Positions 23,931 to 35,083 of a stretch of DNA of 64,000 bases are shown one piece after another (position 1 is the stretch's first letter; each line of letters begins with the position of its first letter). Below the pieces are notes generated by a model. The model searched no databases and was not told the DNA's origin. It was given only the letters and a program-made list of their open reading frames with translations. The stretch spans positions 37,881,971 to 37,945,970 of the forward strand of contig NC_052134.2 in NCBI RefSeq assembly GCF_016086655.4. Direction: 5' to 3'. Origin of the DNA: Lepeophtheirus salmonis (taxonomy: Eukaryota; Arthropoda; Copepoda; Siphonostomatoida; Caligidae). The translations under genes were made by a program, and so were the position numbers.

Positions 23931-24348
23931 ATTTATGACAATAGTGTATGGATTATTTGCTTATTTTTTCATACAATGACAAACAAATGCGCCTTCATAT
24001 ACCAATGTCAAAGTGATATGAATGAAATATACACTTTTAATACCTTCTATTCTATCTAAATAATGAATATCTTTTAGAATGGCTAATTTTTTTTAAGAAG
24101 AAGGCGTTAACTTATAATTGTAGTTGGCATGTAAATAATATAGTAACTTGTGAATTAATAAGGTAAGTGATAAATGGAGGCATGCATCACTCCGTAAAAA
24201 ACCTAACTTGAAGTCCGTATTTTTAATTTTATATAAATATATTTTTTGTGTTCTATTAATATTCATGCGCACTACTTTAAAAAATATGCATTATCTTATC
24301 ACAATCATATCTCCAAGACTTCAATAACTTCTATATACCTACATATTG
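23931..24348. other. No gene recognised
   Basis: AT-rich DNA between two transposons, without coding or RNA features that I can support. Confidence 0.35.
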
Positions 24349-24356
24349 GGCTGGTA

Positions 24357-25088
24357 CGGTACGGGTTTGTATTGCGGATCGGTTCGGTACGTATATATAT
24401 AATCGCATATTAATTTATTTTAATAATTAAAATATTTTGGTTCTGTTTTATCATTCCTTATTTGGTTTATATATTTTGCTTAGCATAGATGTATAATTCA
24501 ATCGGAACCATTGACTTCGTTATTATGTTTTACAAAATCAAACATATATTTTCTGTCATATTCCCCTTAAATATGTATTCAACCAATAATAAAGAGTTAT
24601 TTGGTTCTTTGTTCTTAGTTCCTTCGAAATAATCTGTATTTTAGAACAAGATTTCATTTAAGCATTCTTCAACAAAAAATTGTTATGGATAGCGAATTTG
24701 ATATCGAGTTGAATATAACTCCTTCTGGTACCTAAGTCTACGGTATTTCCTAAGTATTGTTCTACATTAATCGTTTATGACAGTTGAAGTACATCAAATA
24801 TTTCAGCTCATTTATGAAGCTGGCGATATTGTGACTGTTAGCGGAAAATTCGGACAAGTTCATCTTTTTGCAAAAAAAATCAAAAAAATAATGAATAATA
24901 TTATTACATAACCATTGTATATTTCATATCAACCTCTGATTTTTTTAAGACAAGTTAAGTATATTTAGGAATAATTTTATTTATACAGAAAATAAATTAT
25001 TAAAGAATAAAATATCGAGAAAACTTGAAAAACCATTTCACTATAATACTGTACCAAACTGTAGGGTTAGCTTATTGTCCCAGCCCTA
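24357..25088. mobile_element. hAT-like nonautonomous element
   Basis: Ends are TGGGCTGGTACGGTACGGG on the left and, reading in from the right, TAGGGCTGGGACAATAAGC. They are flanked by near-identical 8-mers, CTACATAT (24349-24356) and CTAGATAT (25089-25096), 7 of 8 equal, the length hAT elements duplicate. The 732-bp interior is AT-rich with no transposase. Similar TACCGTACGG motifs near 29140-29180 suggest a second, disrupted copy. Confidence 0.5.
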
Positions 25089-25149
25089 CTAGATATATAC
25101 ATAACTAGTCTTGTTCATTTACTATTTTACTGGCACCATTTAAGTGTTT

Positions 25150-25295
25150 TTTTGGAAAAAAATTCCAATATTAAATTATTTTGTCATTTCCCGAATGACG
25201 AAAAAAAAATTACTACAAAATGCAAAAATTCAATTTTTTTTCTTTCGGGGAGTGGGGCTACATCCCTTCTAGCCTACCCGCTGCGGACGCTTTTA
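25150..25295. repeat. P-family element, short copy
   Basis: Poly-A/T blocks run into GGGAGTGGGGCTACATCCC, CTTCTAGCCTACCCGCTGCG and GGACGC, the family's GC-rich terminus. The other end is lost or unrecognisable. Confidence 0.55.
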
Positions 25296-25549
25296 TTATT
25301 TCACTGCGTATTTTTAGTTTACTTCCTCACAAAATGGTCATAAAGATGACATCTTTAACTTAAATTTTAATATCTATACTTGTATCTATTGTCAAGGACA
25401 AGGCTGAGGTTCTAATATGATTTGAGTATTTCTCTAATAAAAAAGTAACAATTTCGTATTTAAAATAAGTTGACCGTTTTTTTCCTCTCAAATAATTGGG
25501 ATTCTAGCAAGTTCATTCCATGTATACAGTTTATTAAATTGTTTGAATT

Positions 25550-26250
25550 TCATTGGCCATATATGCTTTCATTCATGTATATTGTATGAAAAGTTTTAAT
25601 TCTATTGTCTTCATTAGACGGTCCCGTTTTCCGGTGAATATTTATCTCCTCCTGCACAAACACCTTTTCTGCTATCAACAAGCTTAAAAAACTGACTTGA
25701 GCAAAGTGTGATGTATTAAATGCCCTTTTTTGCATGGTATGGGCTATTCTAGTTTGAAAAATTGTATTTTTGACGTTTTTAGTATTTGTACCATCCTAAA
25801 TATGATGCTAATAGTAAAAAAATGGAGTTTCCCCTCTTTTCTCAATCATAGAACTAGATACTTTTCCTCCTTTTTGTTCAAAAACTATCACTTGCAAATC
25901 ATTAAGTACATCTTAGAGCCCTTAATTTATAGAAAAAATAGGATGTACAATATTTTTAACTGATAACGAAATACTAAAATAATATAAACAGTACAATTTT
26001 TTACTAATAGTCCATATTTGGGAAGTTCCAAAAATGACCAATTTTGACCCAAAAATTCAACTTTTTACACACTAAAATAGCCTGCACCACGGCAAAAATG
26101 GCATTAGAGACCTCAAACTTTGCCAAAGTCAGTTTTTCACTGTCTCCAGCAGGAAGTGTCTTTGGGCAGGAGGGAAAAAATATTAACCTGAAAACAGATC
26201 GGTCAAGTCTTCATAATGACATAATGTACAATTCATTATATTATAATCAA
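25550..26250. mobile_element. Foldback element with inverted arms of about 200 bp
   Basis: The left arm (about 25555-25800) read in reverse gives CTAGAATAGCCCATACCATG, CACTTTGCTCAAGTCAGTTT, GTGCAGGAGGAGATAAATAT. The right arm (about 26010-26240) reads CTAAAATAGCCTGCACCACG, ACTTTGCCAAAGTCAGTTTT, GGGCAGGAGGGAAAAAATAT. Two open frames that look like related proteins (CTT..FAQVSF and FAKVSF) arise only because the arms are copies. No transposase; superfamily unknown. Confidence 0.65.
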
Positions 26251-26771
26251 TTCCTGTTACTATTTGGTACGTATTGGATTCGAAAAAACCCTACAAAAGT
26301 CGACAATTTTATGAAAGTTACTCTTGCTCACCTTAATATTTTTTGAAATATCTAACTTTACTTGAAAGCAAATAATAATAACTCAAACATCAGTTTAAAA
26401 AAAAACTTAAATAGGCTCAAGTCTAATCTAATGACGCTTTTTTGTTTGAGAGACTATGTAAAATAATTGATTCTTCAAGAATTTTTTATATCATGTCCAA
26501 TTTATTCATATTTTCTGAGAAACAGAACAGTAGTACTATAACTCTTCTGCGGCACAAATAACCACATACATATTTTATGAATTATAATGTTCTATAATGA
26601 AGAATATGATATTAATGTTGTTTTAAACTATTACATTGATGTCTTTTAAAAGTTATATGCTTCTATTAATCGTTGTTATAATCTTTACCTATGAAGAAAT
26701 ATGAATATACGATTATTGATACTCAGCATTTTTCTAATTATTTTTACATATGTATAAGTCGTAACTTATGC

Positions 26772-26829
26772 ACAAGTTGTATCTAGTATAAGCAAGTTGC
26801 ACGAGTTGTATCTAGTATAAGCAAATTGC
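26772..26829 (+). repeat. Tandem repeat, 29 bp, two units
   Basis: Two adjacent 29-bp units differ at two positions. Each contains GTTGTATCTAGTATAAGCAA. Confidence 0.8.
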
Positions 26830-27065
26830 ACAAATCGCAATCCATAAATGAGATTAAATATGTTTTGAATGAAGATTTTTTAGTATTTTTGATAAAGACA
26901 TTACAATTATTGGTTTTTGAATTGACGGTTGATGTATTGTCATTATACGGTTATGATGAACAAATTAATTGACAAATAATCAAATGTGTAATTGGTAATT
27001 AATATAGTTGTTGTTATAACTAAACAAGGTATTTTGAGACCAAAAACTTGATCCTTGTACAACGT

Positions 27066-27440
27066 TAGGGCGTCTAATGGATTAGATTTATTTTTTTTTT
27101 TTGGGGGAGGTGGACAAATTTTTGAAAAAAAACTTAAAAAATCCGCACCTGTATTCTAAAAATTGCATTTTTTGAAAAGAAAAATTCAAATACTAAATTT
27201 CAAATATTTAATTTTTTGGAGAGAAATCCATATTTATTCTCAGAAAATTATTTTATTTGAGGAAAAATCAAATTTCGAATATTAATGTTTTTGAAAAAAA
27301 GATTCAAAAATCAACCATTATTCCCAAGAAATTTCAAAATCCACAGCTGTTTACGAAAATAATTTTTTTTTGGAAAAAAGATTAAAATGTACAATGTTTA
27401 AAAAAAAATAAAATTAAATATTCAATTGTCTATGGAAAAG
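27066..27440. repeat. P-family element, degenerate copy
   Basis: Starts near AGGGCGTCTAATGGATTAG (a degraded family end) followed by a GGGGGAGGTGG block and alternating A/T homopolymers containing CCGCACCTGTATTCTAAAAA and CCACAGCTGTTTACGAAAAT. No open frame. Confidence 0.45.
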
Positions 27441-27942
27441 TAAAAATTTCAGGCCCTGAACTTGAAATCTGTACAAAATTTCAATAATAAATAGATATTT
27501 AATTATTACTTTATTGTCTTTTTCCTCATTTAATTCATATTTGACTCTGTGTGTGTAATAATATTATTTGAACATGGGATGAAAATTTTGGTATTTTGTC
27601 AATAATTTCATTTTGTTTTATTCACTCAATTATGAAGAAGTTCATTCATGGTTAACGATACTAAAATTTTTAGCATAAGTCATCCCAATTTATTTTGTCA
27701 AAATGGAAAAGATAGCTTATATCTTAAAATATTATATTCTAGTTCCAAAGTTTATTGCTCCCGCCGACACGCAACATCCTAAACTACATGCCTTGTGAGT
27801 AAACACAAAAACGATATTGAACAAAAATCAAGAAAAGCAAAATTACATAAATGATATTTATACGTAAAACCCAATATTTAATAGATATATTGCAGTCAAT
27901 AATTATAGGCTTTGCATTCAAATTTTTGGGACTAGTTGAGAT

Positions 27943-28946
27943 TAGTGATAGGACGATTAATGAGAAAAGGAAAATCGGTTGTTTCTTCTGGAATCGGCAT
28001 CGGGACTGAATTAAATGTTTAATTTGCAATTCCAATTCTTTTTATTACTGGTATTTAACAACTTCTCACTTTTCTAAGTAACCAAGAAAAAAAAAATTAA
28101 ATTATGGAATCTTTGGTTTTTACTAGAAAATGTAATATTTAAATAAATTTAATATTTGGAATTTAAATTGTTTTGTTTTATTTGTTTGTTAAATTTTACA
28201 TTGTAGCTGGACATTGGATGAAATATAGAAAAAAATTTTTTATAAATTAAAATTAATTTTCCAAAAAAAATAATTTGTAATTTTTTTCCAATAAATTAAA
28301 TTTTTTTTAAATAACTATATCGTTTTGAAATTTTTCTCCAAAAATTACATTTTGAAATTTTTTAGGAATAAATTAATTTTTTCCTTAATAACCATGTCGT
28401 TTTGAAATTTTTCTCCAAAAAATTTAATTTTAAATATTTTTTTTAAATTTTAAAATTAGAAATTTAATTTGTATTCCAAAAAATTAGTTATTTTTCAATT
28501 AGTTCTAGAATTTTTTAATATTTAAAACTTCTTTAAAAAAAATTAATTTTTGTGAACAACTGTTGATTTCTGATTTTTTTTTCCACAAATTTTATTTTTT
28601 TAGAATAACCGTGGGTGTTTGATTTTTTCTTTTGTAAATTTAATTTTATTTGAATAATTGTGGATTTTTTAATTTTTTTGAATACCAAATAGTATATTTG
28701 AATTTTTTTTGCAAATTTATTATTTAAAATTAAAAAAAAAAAAAACTTTGTATTTTTTTCTCAAAAAAAAACAACTAAAAACTCCCCTTAAAATATTTAT
28801 ATATCTGTGGATGCCCCTGATTGCAAAAATGTATATTTTTTCGCTAAAATGTTGAAGAATCGAATCTGCATCTGGAATTTTCACTAGAATCGCATTGGAA
28901 TCGGCATTGGGATTTTTTTTTTTTTTTTTGAATTGTCCCATCACTA
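27943..28946. mobile_element. hAT-like nonautonomous element with perfect 8-bp target duplication
   Basis: Ends TAGTGATAGGACGATT (27943-27958) and, in reverse, TAGTGATGGGACAATT (28931-28946) are inverted repeats fitting the TANNG start typical of hAT. The flanking 8-mers GTTGAGAT (27935-27942 and 28947-28954) are identical, a classic hAT target duplication. The 1004-bp body carries GGAATCGGCATCGGGAC-type motifs near both ends but no transposase. Its interior is a P-family element ending CTGTGGATGCCCCTG at 28805-28819. Confidence 0.85.
28095..28819. repeat. P-family sequence inside the hAT element
   Basis: Alternating poly-A and poly-T blocks with CGTTTTGAAATTTTTCTCCA repeated twice (28321, 28389) and GTGGATTTTTTAATTTTTTT. 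The right end CTGTGGATGCCCCTG matches the family terminus. The left boundary within the hAT body is uncertain. Confidence 0.55.
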
Positions 28947-29319
28947 GTTGAGATACCTAATTGAGTAAACTATAGTTATAAACATTTGATTTATTGGACA
29001 CAGCGTCTCCCTTAGGATTAATAAGAATAAATTAGCTTTAATTAATTGAGGAATACAAATGTTATACAAATTTAATTTTCATAAAAAGGATTCCAGTTTT
29101 CGTTTGAGTTGACAAGGACTGGAATTGTACGAAAAATCCACAGTACCGTACGGACCTTGGTTCAGCCGTACCGCTTCATAATATGGTACATATTCATAAT
29201 TGATTTATGAATTGGAGTTGTGAAAAAAAGCAAGGACCTAAAATATTATGTAATGTTCTTAATATTACATAATATATGATTTTTGTTTGTTTTTTCAATA
29301 ATAAAATAGTGAAAAATAG

Positions 29320-29787
29320 TAGTGATGGGACGATTCCCAAAAAAATTGATGTCGATTCGGATTTTTTAATATTTTAAATATTAGTTAAAAAATACCATTT
29401 TGCTATCAGGGCGTCCACAGGATTATATGTATATTTATTTAGCGTTTTTTTTTCAAAAAAATTCATTTTTTTTTGGGAAAAAAACTATCAAAAACTCATG
29501 TATATTCTTAAAAAATTAAAAACCTCAGCCTTTAACAAAGAATTAACTTTTTGTAGAAAAATTTCCAAAATTCATAGCTGTTGAACAAAAAAATTTTAAA
29601 TTTCAAATATTAAATTTTTTTAGTAAAAAGCAAAATTTTTTTTAATAAAGAAAAGTAATAATGTTAAATCCTAGTAATAAATAAGAATTGGAATCCCAAA
29701 TTAAATCTTACTTTTCCGATGCTCCTCCCGATTCTGATCTCAGAAAAAACACTCGATTTCCCGATTCCGATTAATCGTCCATCACTA
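29320..29787. mobile_element. Second hAT-like copy, inverted relative to the first
   Basis: Ends TAGTGATGGGACGATT and, from the right, TAGTGATGGACGATT. The right arm in reverse (GATTCCAATTCTTATTTATT, ACTAGGATTTAAC) matches the left arm of the 27943 element (AATTCCAATTCTTTTTATTA, CTGGTATTTAAC), so the copies are in opposite orientation 374 bp apart. A P-family end (AGGGCGTCCACAGG, 29407-29420) lies inside. No clear target duplication. Confidence 0.75.
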
Positions 29788-29799
29788 TACTTTATATAA

Positions 29800-31050
29800 A
29801 TACTTGTAGATAAATATTTCATTTTTAAGAATACTGTGCCGTTGAATCACGTGTACAGTATCAAATCATGGTTCGATACTGTTATAATTTTAATACCTCG
29901 TGAATAGAAAATATCCAAAGTCTCTTGACTTTAAGAAATACCTTTTAACAGTCTTTGAATCGGTATAACAAAAACGTAATCAATAAATCTTTGAAGTATC
30001 GATATAAAGGAAAAATATTAATCAACCTCAAGTCCTTCGGTTCCCTTTATGGAGTTAACCTTTTAAAAAAGTATTCCTAGGTCATTCCCAGAATGCAGTT
30101 GTTATCCTTTGAACTATCTACATTGAATTAATCATTATCATTACATTTTTGGGGTGTCTAAAAAGGCTGTGTTTTGTTTTACCGTTAAATAAGTTTAGTA
30201 TGAGTTATTGTTTGTGTACGTATAAATAATTTGAAAGTTGATGAAAAGTTCAAATATTTAGATGCTTTTAACCCTTTGGCTAGCACTGTATGCCACTCCT
30301 TTGTTTTGGGTAGATTAATTCATTGGTAGCAAATCAATTTTCTGGTCATACCTTAAAAGTTTAACTATGATCAATTCAAGCATTACAAGACATTTGTCAT
30401 ATGTGGTAGATATTTGATTAAATATAACAATTGATGTACCTGCGTTTGTAATGTATATTGCAACTTCACGATAAAACTATATAATTATCCATTATAAAAT
30501 TCAAAAAAGTTATTTTATACATTATAATACAAAACTAAAGCTCTATATCACGCATGCTTTTTTTTATTAATACATGGGTCTACATTTGATAGATGGAAAA
30601 CAAAGTCTTTTAAACTTTAAAACACAGGGTTAGGAAAATATTATTATTATTATACTGCAGTAACTTTTCAATAGTAATGGAAAAATTGCAAAAACAAATT
30701 TTCTTGAATATTGATTCTGTTATTTGTTTGAAAAATATTTTAACTTCTATAAGACACAGTAGATTAGGGCATAGTCAGAATTTTCTTATTTTTGAAGTTA
30801 CAATCCTTTTGTCCATTACTAAAAATCCAATTGATTAGCTTTTTTTTCTTAAATCAGTCTCAATAACAGATTTTACGTGCTTTGTTAAATCGAGATTAAG
30901 GATTCTTTGAGTTTTTGATATGAGTTAAAGAAAAACAATAATAATTTAAACGGTATTAAAAATTACATTTTTTTTCCTTTTTTTCTATACAAGCACCTAA
31001 AAGTCCGAATTAACCACTATTGTCGGAAAAATTAGCTAAAACGTCGAGCT
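29800..31050. other. No gene recognised
   Basis: AT-rich. GTACAGTATCAAATCATGGT and GTTCGATACTG near 29855-29880 may belong to a disrupted copy of the 24357 element, whose other half would be near 29130-29190. Nothing else stands out. Confidence 0.35.
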
Positions 31051-31059
31051 CTTTCTATA

Positions 31060-31260
31060 TTACACCTTTAAAATTTGTTGGTATGGGTTTCTTGTAACAT
31101 CTGGAAAATATATCATTACCTGCGCTTTACTGATGATGCCCTTCACCTTAAAAACCATCGGCAGATTAGGGTCGGTGGCCACTACCCAATCAGCTTCTGA
31201 CGTCAAAACTTGTAGTTTTATTTGTAATTTTACTTCACACATTCTTACCAAAGGACTCAT
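31060..31260 (-). CDS. Possible coding exon, unidentified
   Basis: The reverse strand has an open frame with even composition, unlike the surrounding AT-rich DNA: EADWVVATDPNLPMVFKVKG, then IISKAQ. A GCGCAG|GTAATG donor-like site directly follows the Gln codon at about 31117, so an exon ending there is plausible; without splicing the frame continues to a stop at 31060. An ATG lies at 31258-31260. No domain recognised. It could also be a relic of a mobile element. Confidence 0.3.
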   Translation of the reverse strand: MSPLVRMCEVKLQIKLQVLTSEADWVVATDPNLPMVFKVKGIISKAQVMIYFPDVTRNPYQQILKV

Positions 31261-32446
31261 CCTATTACACTCGTAGAATAGATGTACTGACGTTTCTAGT
31301 TTCTCGCTACAGAATGTACGTACAACAATACAAGTTAATAAAAAAGAAATTTACATTTAATAATGTTTAATGACCCATTTGTGATCAATTTGTAATTGCA
31401 TCAATGAATTTTGAGCCAAAAATGGTCAAACTGCTCAAATTAAGGATTCAAAACTCATTTATCAAATATGATACGTATGTTGAATAAAACTCTTTCTAGT
31501 CAATATATTTCTGTATTTTATACATAAACAATATATATTATTTATTTAAAATTGTACAAAGTTTGTTAATTACGCCAGTGTTTTTAAAATGATTGGAATT
31601 GGTCATTTCATTGAAAGTATTTATAACTTCTTCGTAATCCCAGTATGGGATTACCTTTCGCACAATCCTTTAGGAAAAAAACAATTTTTTGTTGAGTAGG
31701 TAATTTTAATATATGTATTGTTAATGTTTCATTTTCAAATAAATTTGAGTATAAAACATAATCAAAATTTGAGTCCTAGATTTAGTCTGAGGAGATTAAT
31801 TTTTTTAGGAAAATAGTTTTAATTTGAACATGGGGGTACTAGAACCAATTCATATATAAAAAGCCCTTTATGCATATAAAAATGAGGCTATATATTGTTG
31901 GTACTAAAATAATCCAACTTTCAACTGTTATTGTTTTTCAAAAAATAGGGGGGAGTGAAGATAGGCGGTATCTACATTTTTCGGATTCAGGTTGGTTCGG
32001 ATCTTTAGAAATAAATACTCCGATAAATTTCGGGTACTCTAACTTTAGGATCCAGATCCGAAACCAAAATTAGAAAGATACTTGTCTCGAATTTATGAGT
32101 ATTTTACGCAAAGTCGGGACCTTATTAAAATAGTATCCGGATTACGGTTACATTTTTACATATAATCAGAACATCATTATTAGGTATTATTATAATTATT
32201 GTTTTAATAACATTGGACACGTTGTTACCTAGATATACTGCATCTCAGAACCTTTCTTTTGAATAGAAACTGAAAAAAACTCTAGAATTATTATTATATG
32301 AGCTTTTCACATCTTAATAAAAACTAATCATCATCCAACTAACCTATGTTAGGAACACTGATAAGAGGAAGACACATTTACAGTTGACAACCAATTAAAG
32401 TGTCAATGTTTGTGTTTGTGATTATAACGTCTTACTTATAATACTA

Positions 32447-32805
32447 GATACCCGTAGGTGAAGGCTCAAACTCGCCCACTATAAATGGGGTAGAAGAACT
32501 GAGAAATTACTACACTAACATAACATAAGTTCAAAAAGCCATTGGTCAACCATTTGTTATATTTTTATGGAAAACAACAGCCGTTATTTATTTTTCAAAT
32601 TCTCTAATGATTACCTTTATCTTATAAAAGAGGCATGTGACAGTCCTGAAATTGGAATTAAATAATTTCTTCAAAACTGTGATTTATGAATCTCACAGGC
32701 CTGATTTTTAAATATATGTATATATTTGACTATTTAAACCTATTAAATACTTTATTTTCCATAAAAATATGAGAAATGGCCTTTTGAACTTATATTCACT
32801 GTAAA
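32447..32805. mobile_element. Foldback element F, copy 2
   Basis: Closely matches 7943-8345 over its length: GTGAAGGCTCAAACTCGCCC, AAATGGGGTAGAAGAACTGA, ACATAACATAAGTTCAAAAA, AACTGTGATTTATGAATCTC. The outer part of the right arm is missing after CTTTTGAACTTATATTCACT. Confidence 0.75.
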
Positions 32806-32809
32806 TAGG

Positions 32810-33960
32810 ACATTTTTTCAATAGAAAACTAGCAACCTATAAAATAAAGCTACAAATGCGCCTTTTAATATTAAAATACTTCCTTGGTAACGAAAAAACT
32901 TTTCCCTCGTCAATTTTTTTCTTTTGAGATACCACAGAAGAGATTATTTTATCATTTTTGCTAATGGTGCATGCAATTTTTCCTCCCCATGGTAGAATTA
33001 ATTTGTTGACATTCAATTAAAACAGTAATTTCATGGATATTGCGAAATTTTCTATCAAATTATTCATGGTACCCCTAGGGGATAAAAAGTATACTCTTAG
33101 CTAACTGAATTTGGACAAAAATGGATTACGTGGTCATCGTTACACCATTGGGTTATTGCTTTTCATTGTAGCCTTTTTTTATAATAGAATACTACTATTT
33201 AACCTTATACTACAATAGCAACACACTTTTGACCATTAATGGGATGGTTAAATCAACCAATTTATGTAGGTATGCATACAAGGAAGTCTTTTTGGCTTGA
33301 TACTAGTATATATATACTTACTTTTAAAAATGTTTCTACCATAGAAACTTATCGTAATCCAGATATTCTACATCAAGGAAGTGGAAAATAAATAATTATG
33401 ATTCAAAATAGAATGAACAAGCTTTTGGGTTTTTTTTTTTTTTTTTTTGGGTGGAACAATCTACCTCCATGTACCTATACAATAAATAGACATATGTATA
33501 GTATATTTATATTCAGGTTATTTTATGATATTCAAAAATAATTACAGTATTAGTTAAAAAATAAGTAAATTTTGTCTTTCAAAAAGAAGAAAAAAAATAT
33601 ATTTATTTGTTAATTGTTGCATTTTTGTTGCATGTTGCATGTAGTTTTGATTGTTTTTTTATGGGTACGGCAGCGTATGTAATAAAGTCGAATGAAGATA
33701 TCATTAAGTTTTAAAAAAAAATGTTAGAGCTGTGGAAGTCTGAACACTATTTTTTCCTTAAATAGGTTTTCTACTGATTCATTAGAATTATACTAAACAT
33801 GGACGCGGGTAATACCTGTACCTAGTGGCAGTGTAGGACTTTTCTTTGAGGGCAGGGGGGGGGATAATATTTTCTTGCATTTTTGGTGTGACATTTCATT
33901 TTTTCCGACGACTCTGATATAAGGTGACTTTTAAAAAATATGATTTAGGCCTTTTCATTT
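32810..33960. other. No gene recognised
   Basis: AT-rich with a poly-T run at about 33429-33448 and a G9 run at about 33857-33865. No coding frame or repeat relation that I could support. Confidence 0.4.
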
Positions 33961-33964
33961 TTTT

Positions 33965-34115
33965 AAGTCAAGTATATATGTAATTGATCCTCGAGTGAAG
34001 AATTACATTTTTTTAAATGTTCCTTTAATTGGTCCAATGTAGTTGCAGTGATTAAGTATAATTAAACATTATAGTATTACATTTACTCCATCTAACCTAG
34101 GAATCTTCTTTTAAG
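33965..34115 (-). repeat. Q-family dispersed repeat, copy 2
   Basis: In reverse it reads AGATGGAGTAAATGTAATAC, ATACTTAATCACTGCAACTA, CCAATTAAAGGAACATTT, matching 57733-57820 closely. Confidence 0.65.
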
Positions 34116-34149
34116 TCAATATACATAAAGTATATTTCCTTCTCCAGGA

Positions 34150-34235
34150 ATTACCGGGCCGCAAACTTCCACACATTGGGGTCAGAAGAATAATTCGATC
34201 CAAATACGTTGTCCATTGAGCTACGTTGTTCCATT
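34150..34235 (-). other. tRNA-like relic, possibly tRNA-derived SINE head
   Basis: Reverse strand contains GTAGCTCAATGGACAACG, which fits an RNA polymerase III A box (TAGCTCAATGGA). About 45 bases on, AGTTTGCGGCCCGG is a poor B box. Acceptor stem pairing is not evident and the B box lacks the GTTCGA core, so a working tRNA gene is unlikely. Confidence 0.3.
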
Positions 34236-34379
34236 ATTCATTCTGTATCTTGATCTAAACTCGAAATATATCCATTTTTATGCTGAAAAATGATGAAAAA
34301 CGACACTTTTCTCTTCATTCTTTTTCTCTTTGCTGGTGTCCAGTAAAAGTAAAAAATCTTATCTTCATAAAAAACTGAA

Positions 34380-34610
34380 AAAATTATTTGCTATTTTCTT
34401 GGAGGTTATATCTGGAATAGGTATCACTTCTGGCCACCCTGTGAAACGATCCATAATAGTTAGGGCATAGTACTGTCCCTGAATGAGTGGGAATGGACCG
34501 ATTATGTCTACGTGAATAAAGGAAAATCTTTCAGATGGTGGATCGAAAGACGACGTTGGTCTTGATGTCCTGAAAGGTTTGGTTTTCTGACAGGCTAAAC
34601 ACTCTCAAGA
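34380..34610 (-). pseudogene. Gypsy integrase fragment (start of catalytic core)
   Basis: Reverse reading shows the second half of the HHCC zinc motif (CxxCQKTKPF), then FIHVDIIGPFPL with the first catalytic Asp, and MDRFTGWPEVIPIPD. The frame then hits a stop just after a NNFF stretch and similarity ends, so the second Asp and Glu of the DDE triad are absent. A stop separates it from the upstream RNase H frame. Confidence 0.8.
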
Positions 34611-35081
34611 GAAGTTTCTGACGTATGTTCTCAAATTAGGCCAAGCATAAAAAAGTGAAGCCCTCTTTAACGTTTCTTTGAATCCCGGACGATTGTCCTT
34701 ATGTACAGAATGCACGATTCTTTGACGCAATTCTGGAGATGACACAGCCTCACAGAATGCGTCAGCATTGCCAAAACCAGCAAGTAGGGCTCCTGCAATG
34801 TATTTAAAAGAAGGTTTAATTTTAAACTTAAGTATATTAGGATCCTGTTTCTTTTGATCCTCAATTATATCTTCAATGAAGGTTGGACCTATTATGATGT
34901 TATTTATACTTCTAGAAAGAATGTCTGCAGTATGATTTAATTTTCTAGAAATGTGTTCGATATCGCAATTGAATTCTGCTATGAATGCAAAAGTACAGAA
35001 CTGTCTTGTTGTCCAAGAGGGATTGCAAATGTCAATCGCAGTGACTAAAGGTTTGTGGTCCGTGAAAACTTGTCCATCCAA
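34605..35081 (-). pseudogene. Gypsy RNase H C-terminal half and integrase zinc-finger start
   Basis: Open frame of 158 codons. FTDHKPLV and the terminal NHTADILSR are typical RNase H landmarks. IVHSVHKDNRPGFKETLKR and FYAWPNLRTYVRNF form the HH half of the integrase HHCC motif. Adjacent to, but out of frame with or stopped from, its neighbours. Confidence 0.85.
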
Positions 35082-35083
35082 AG

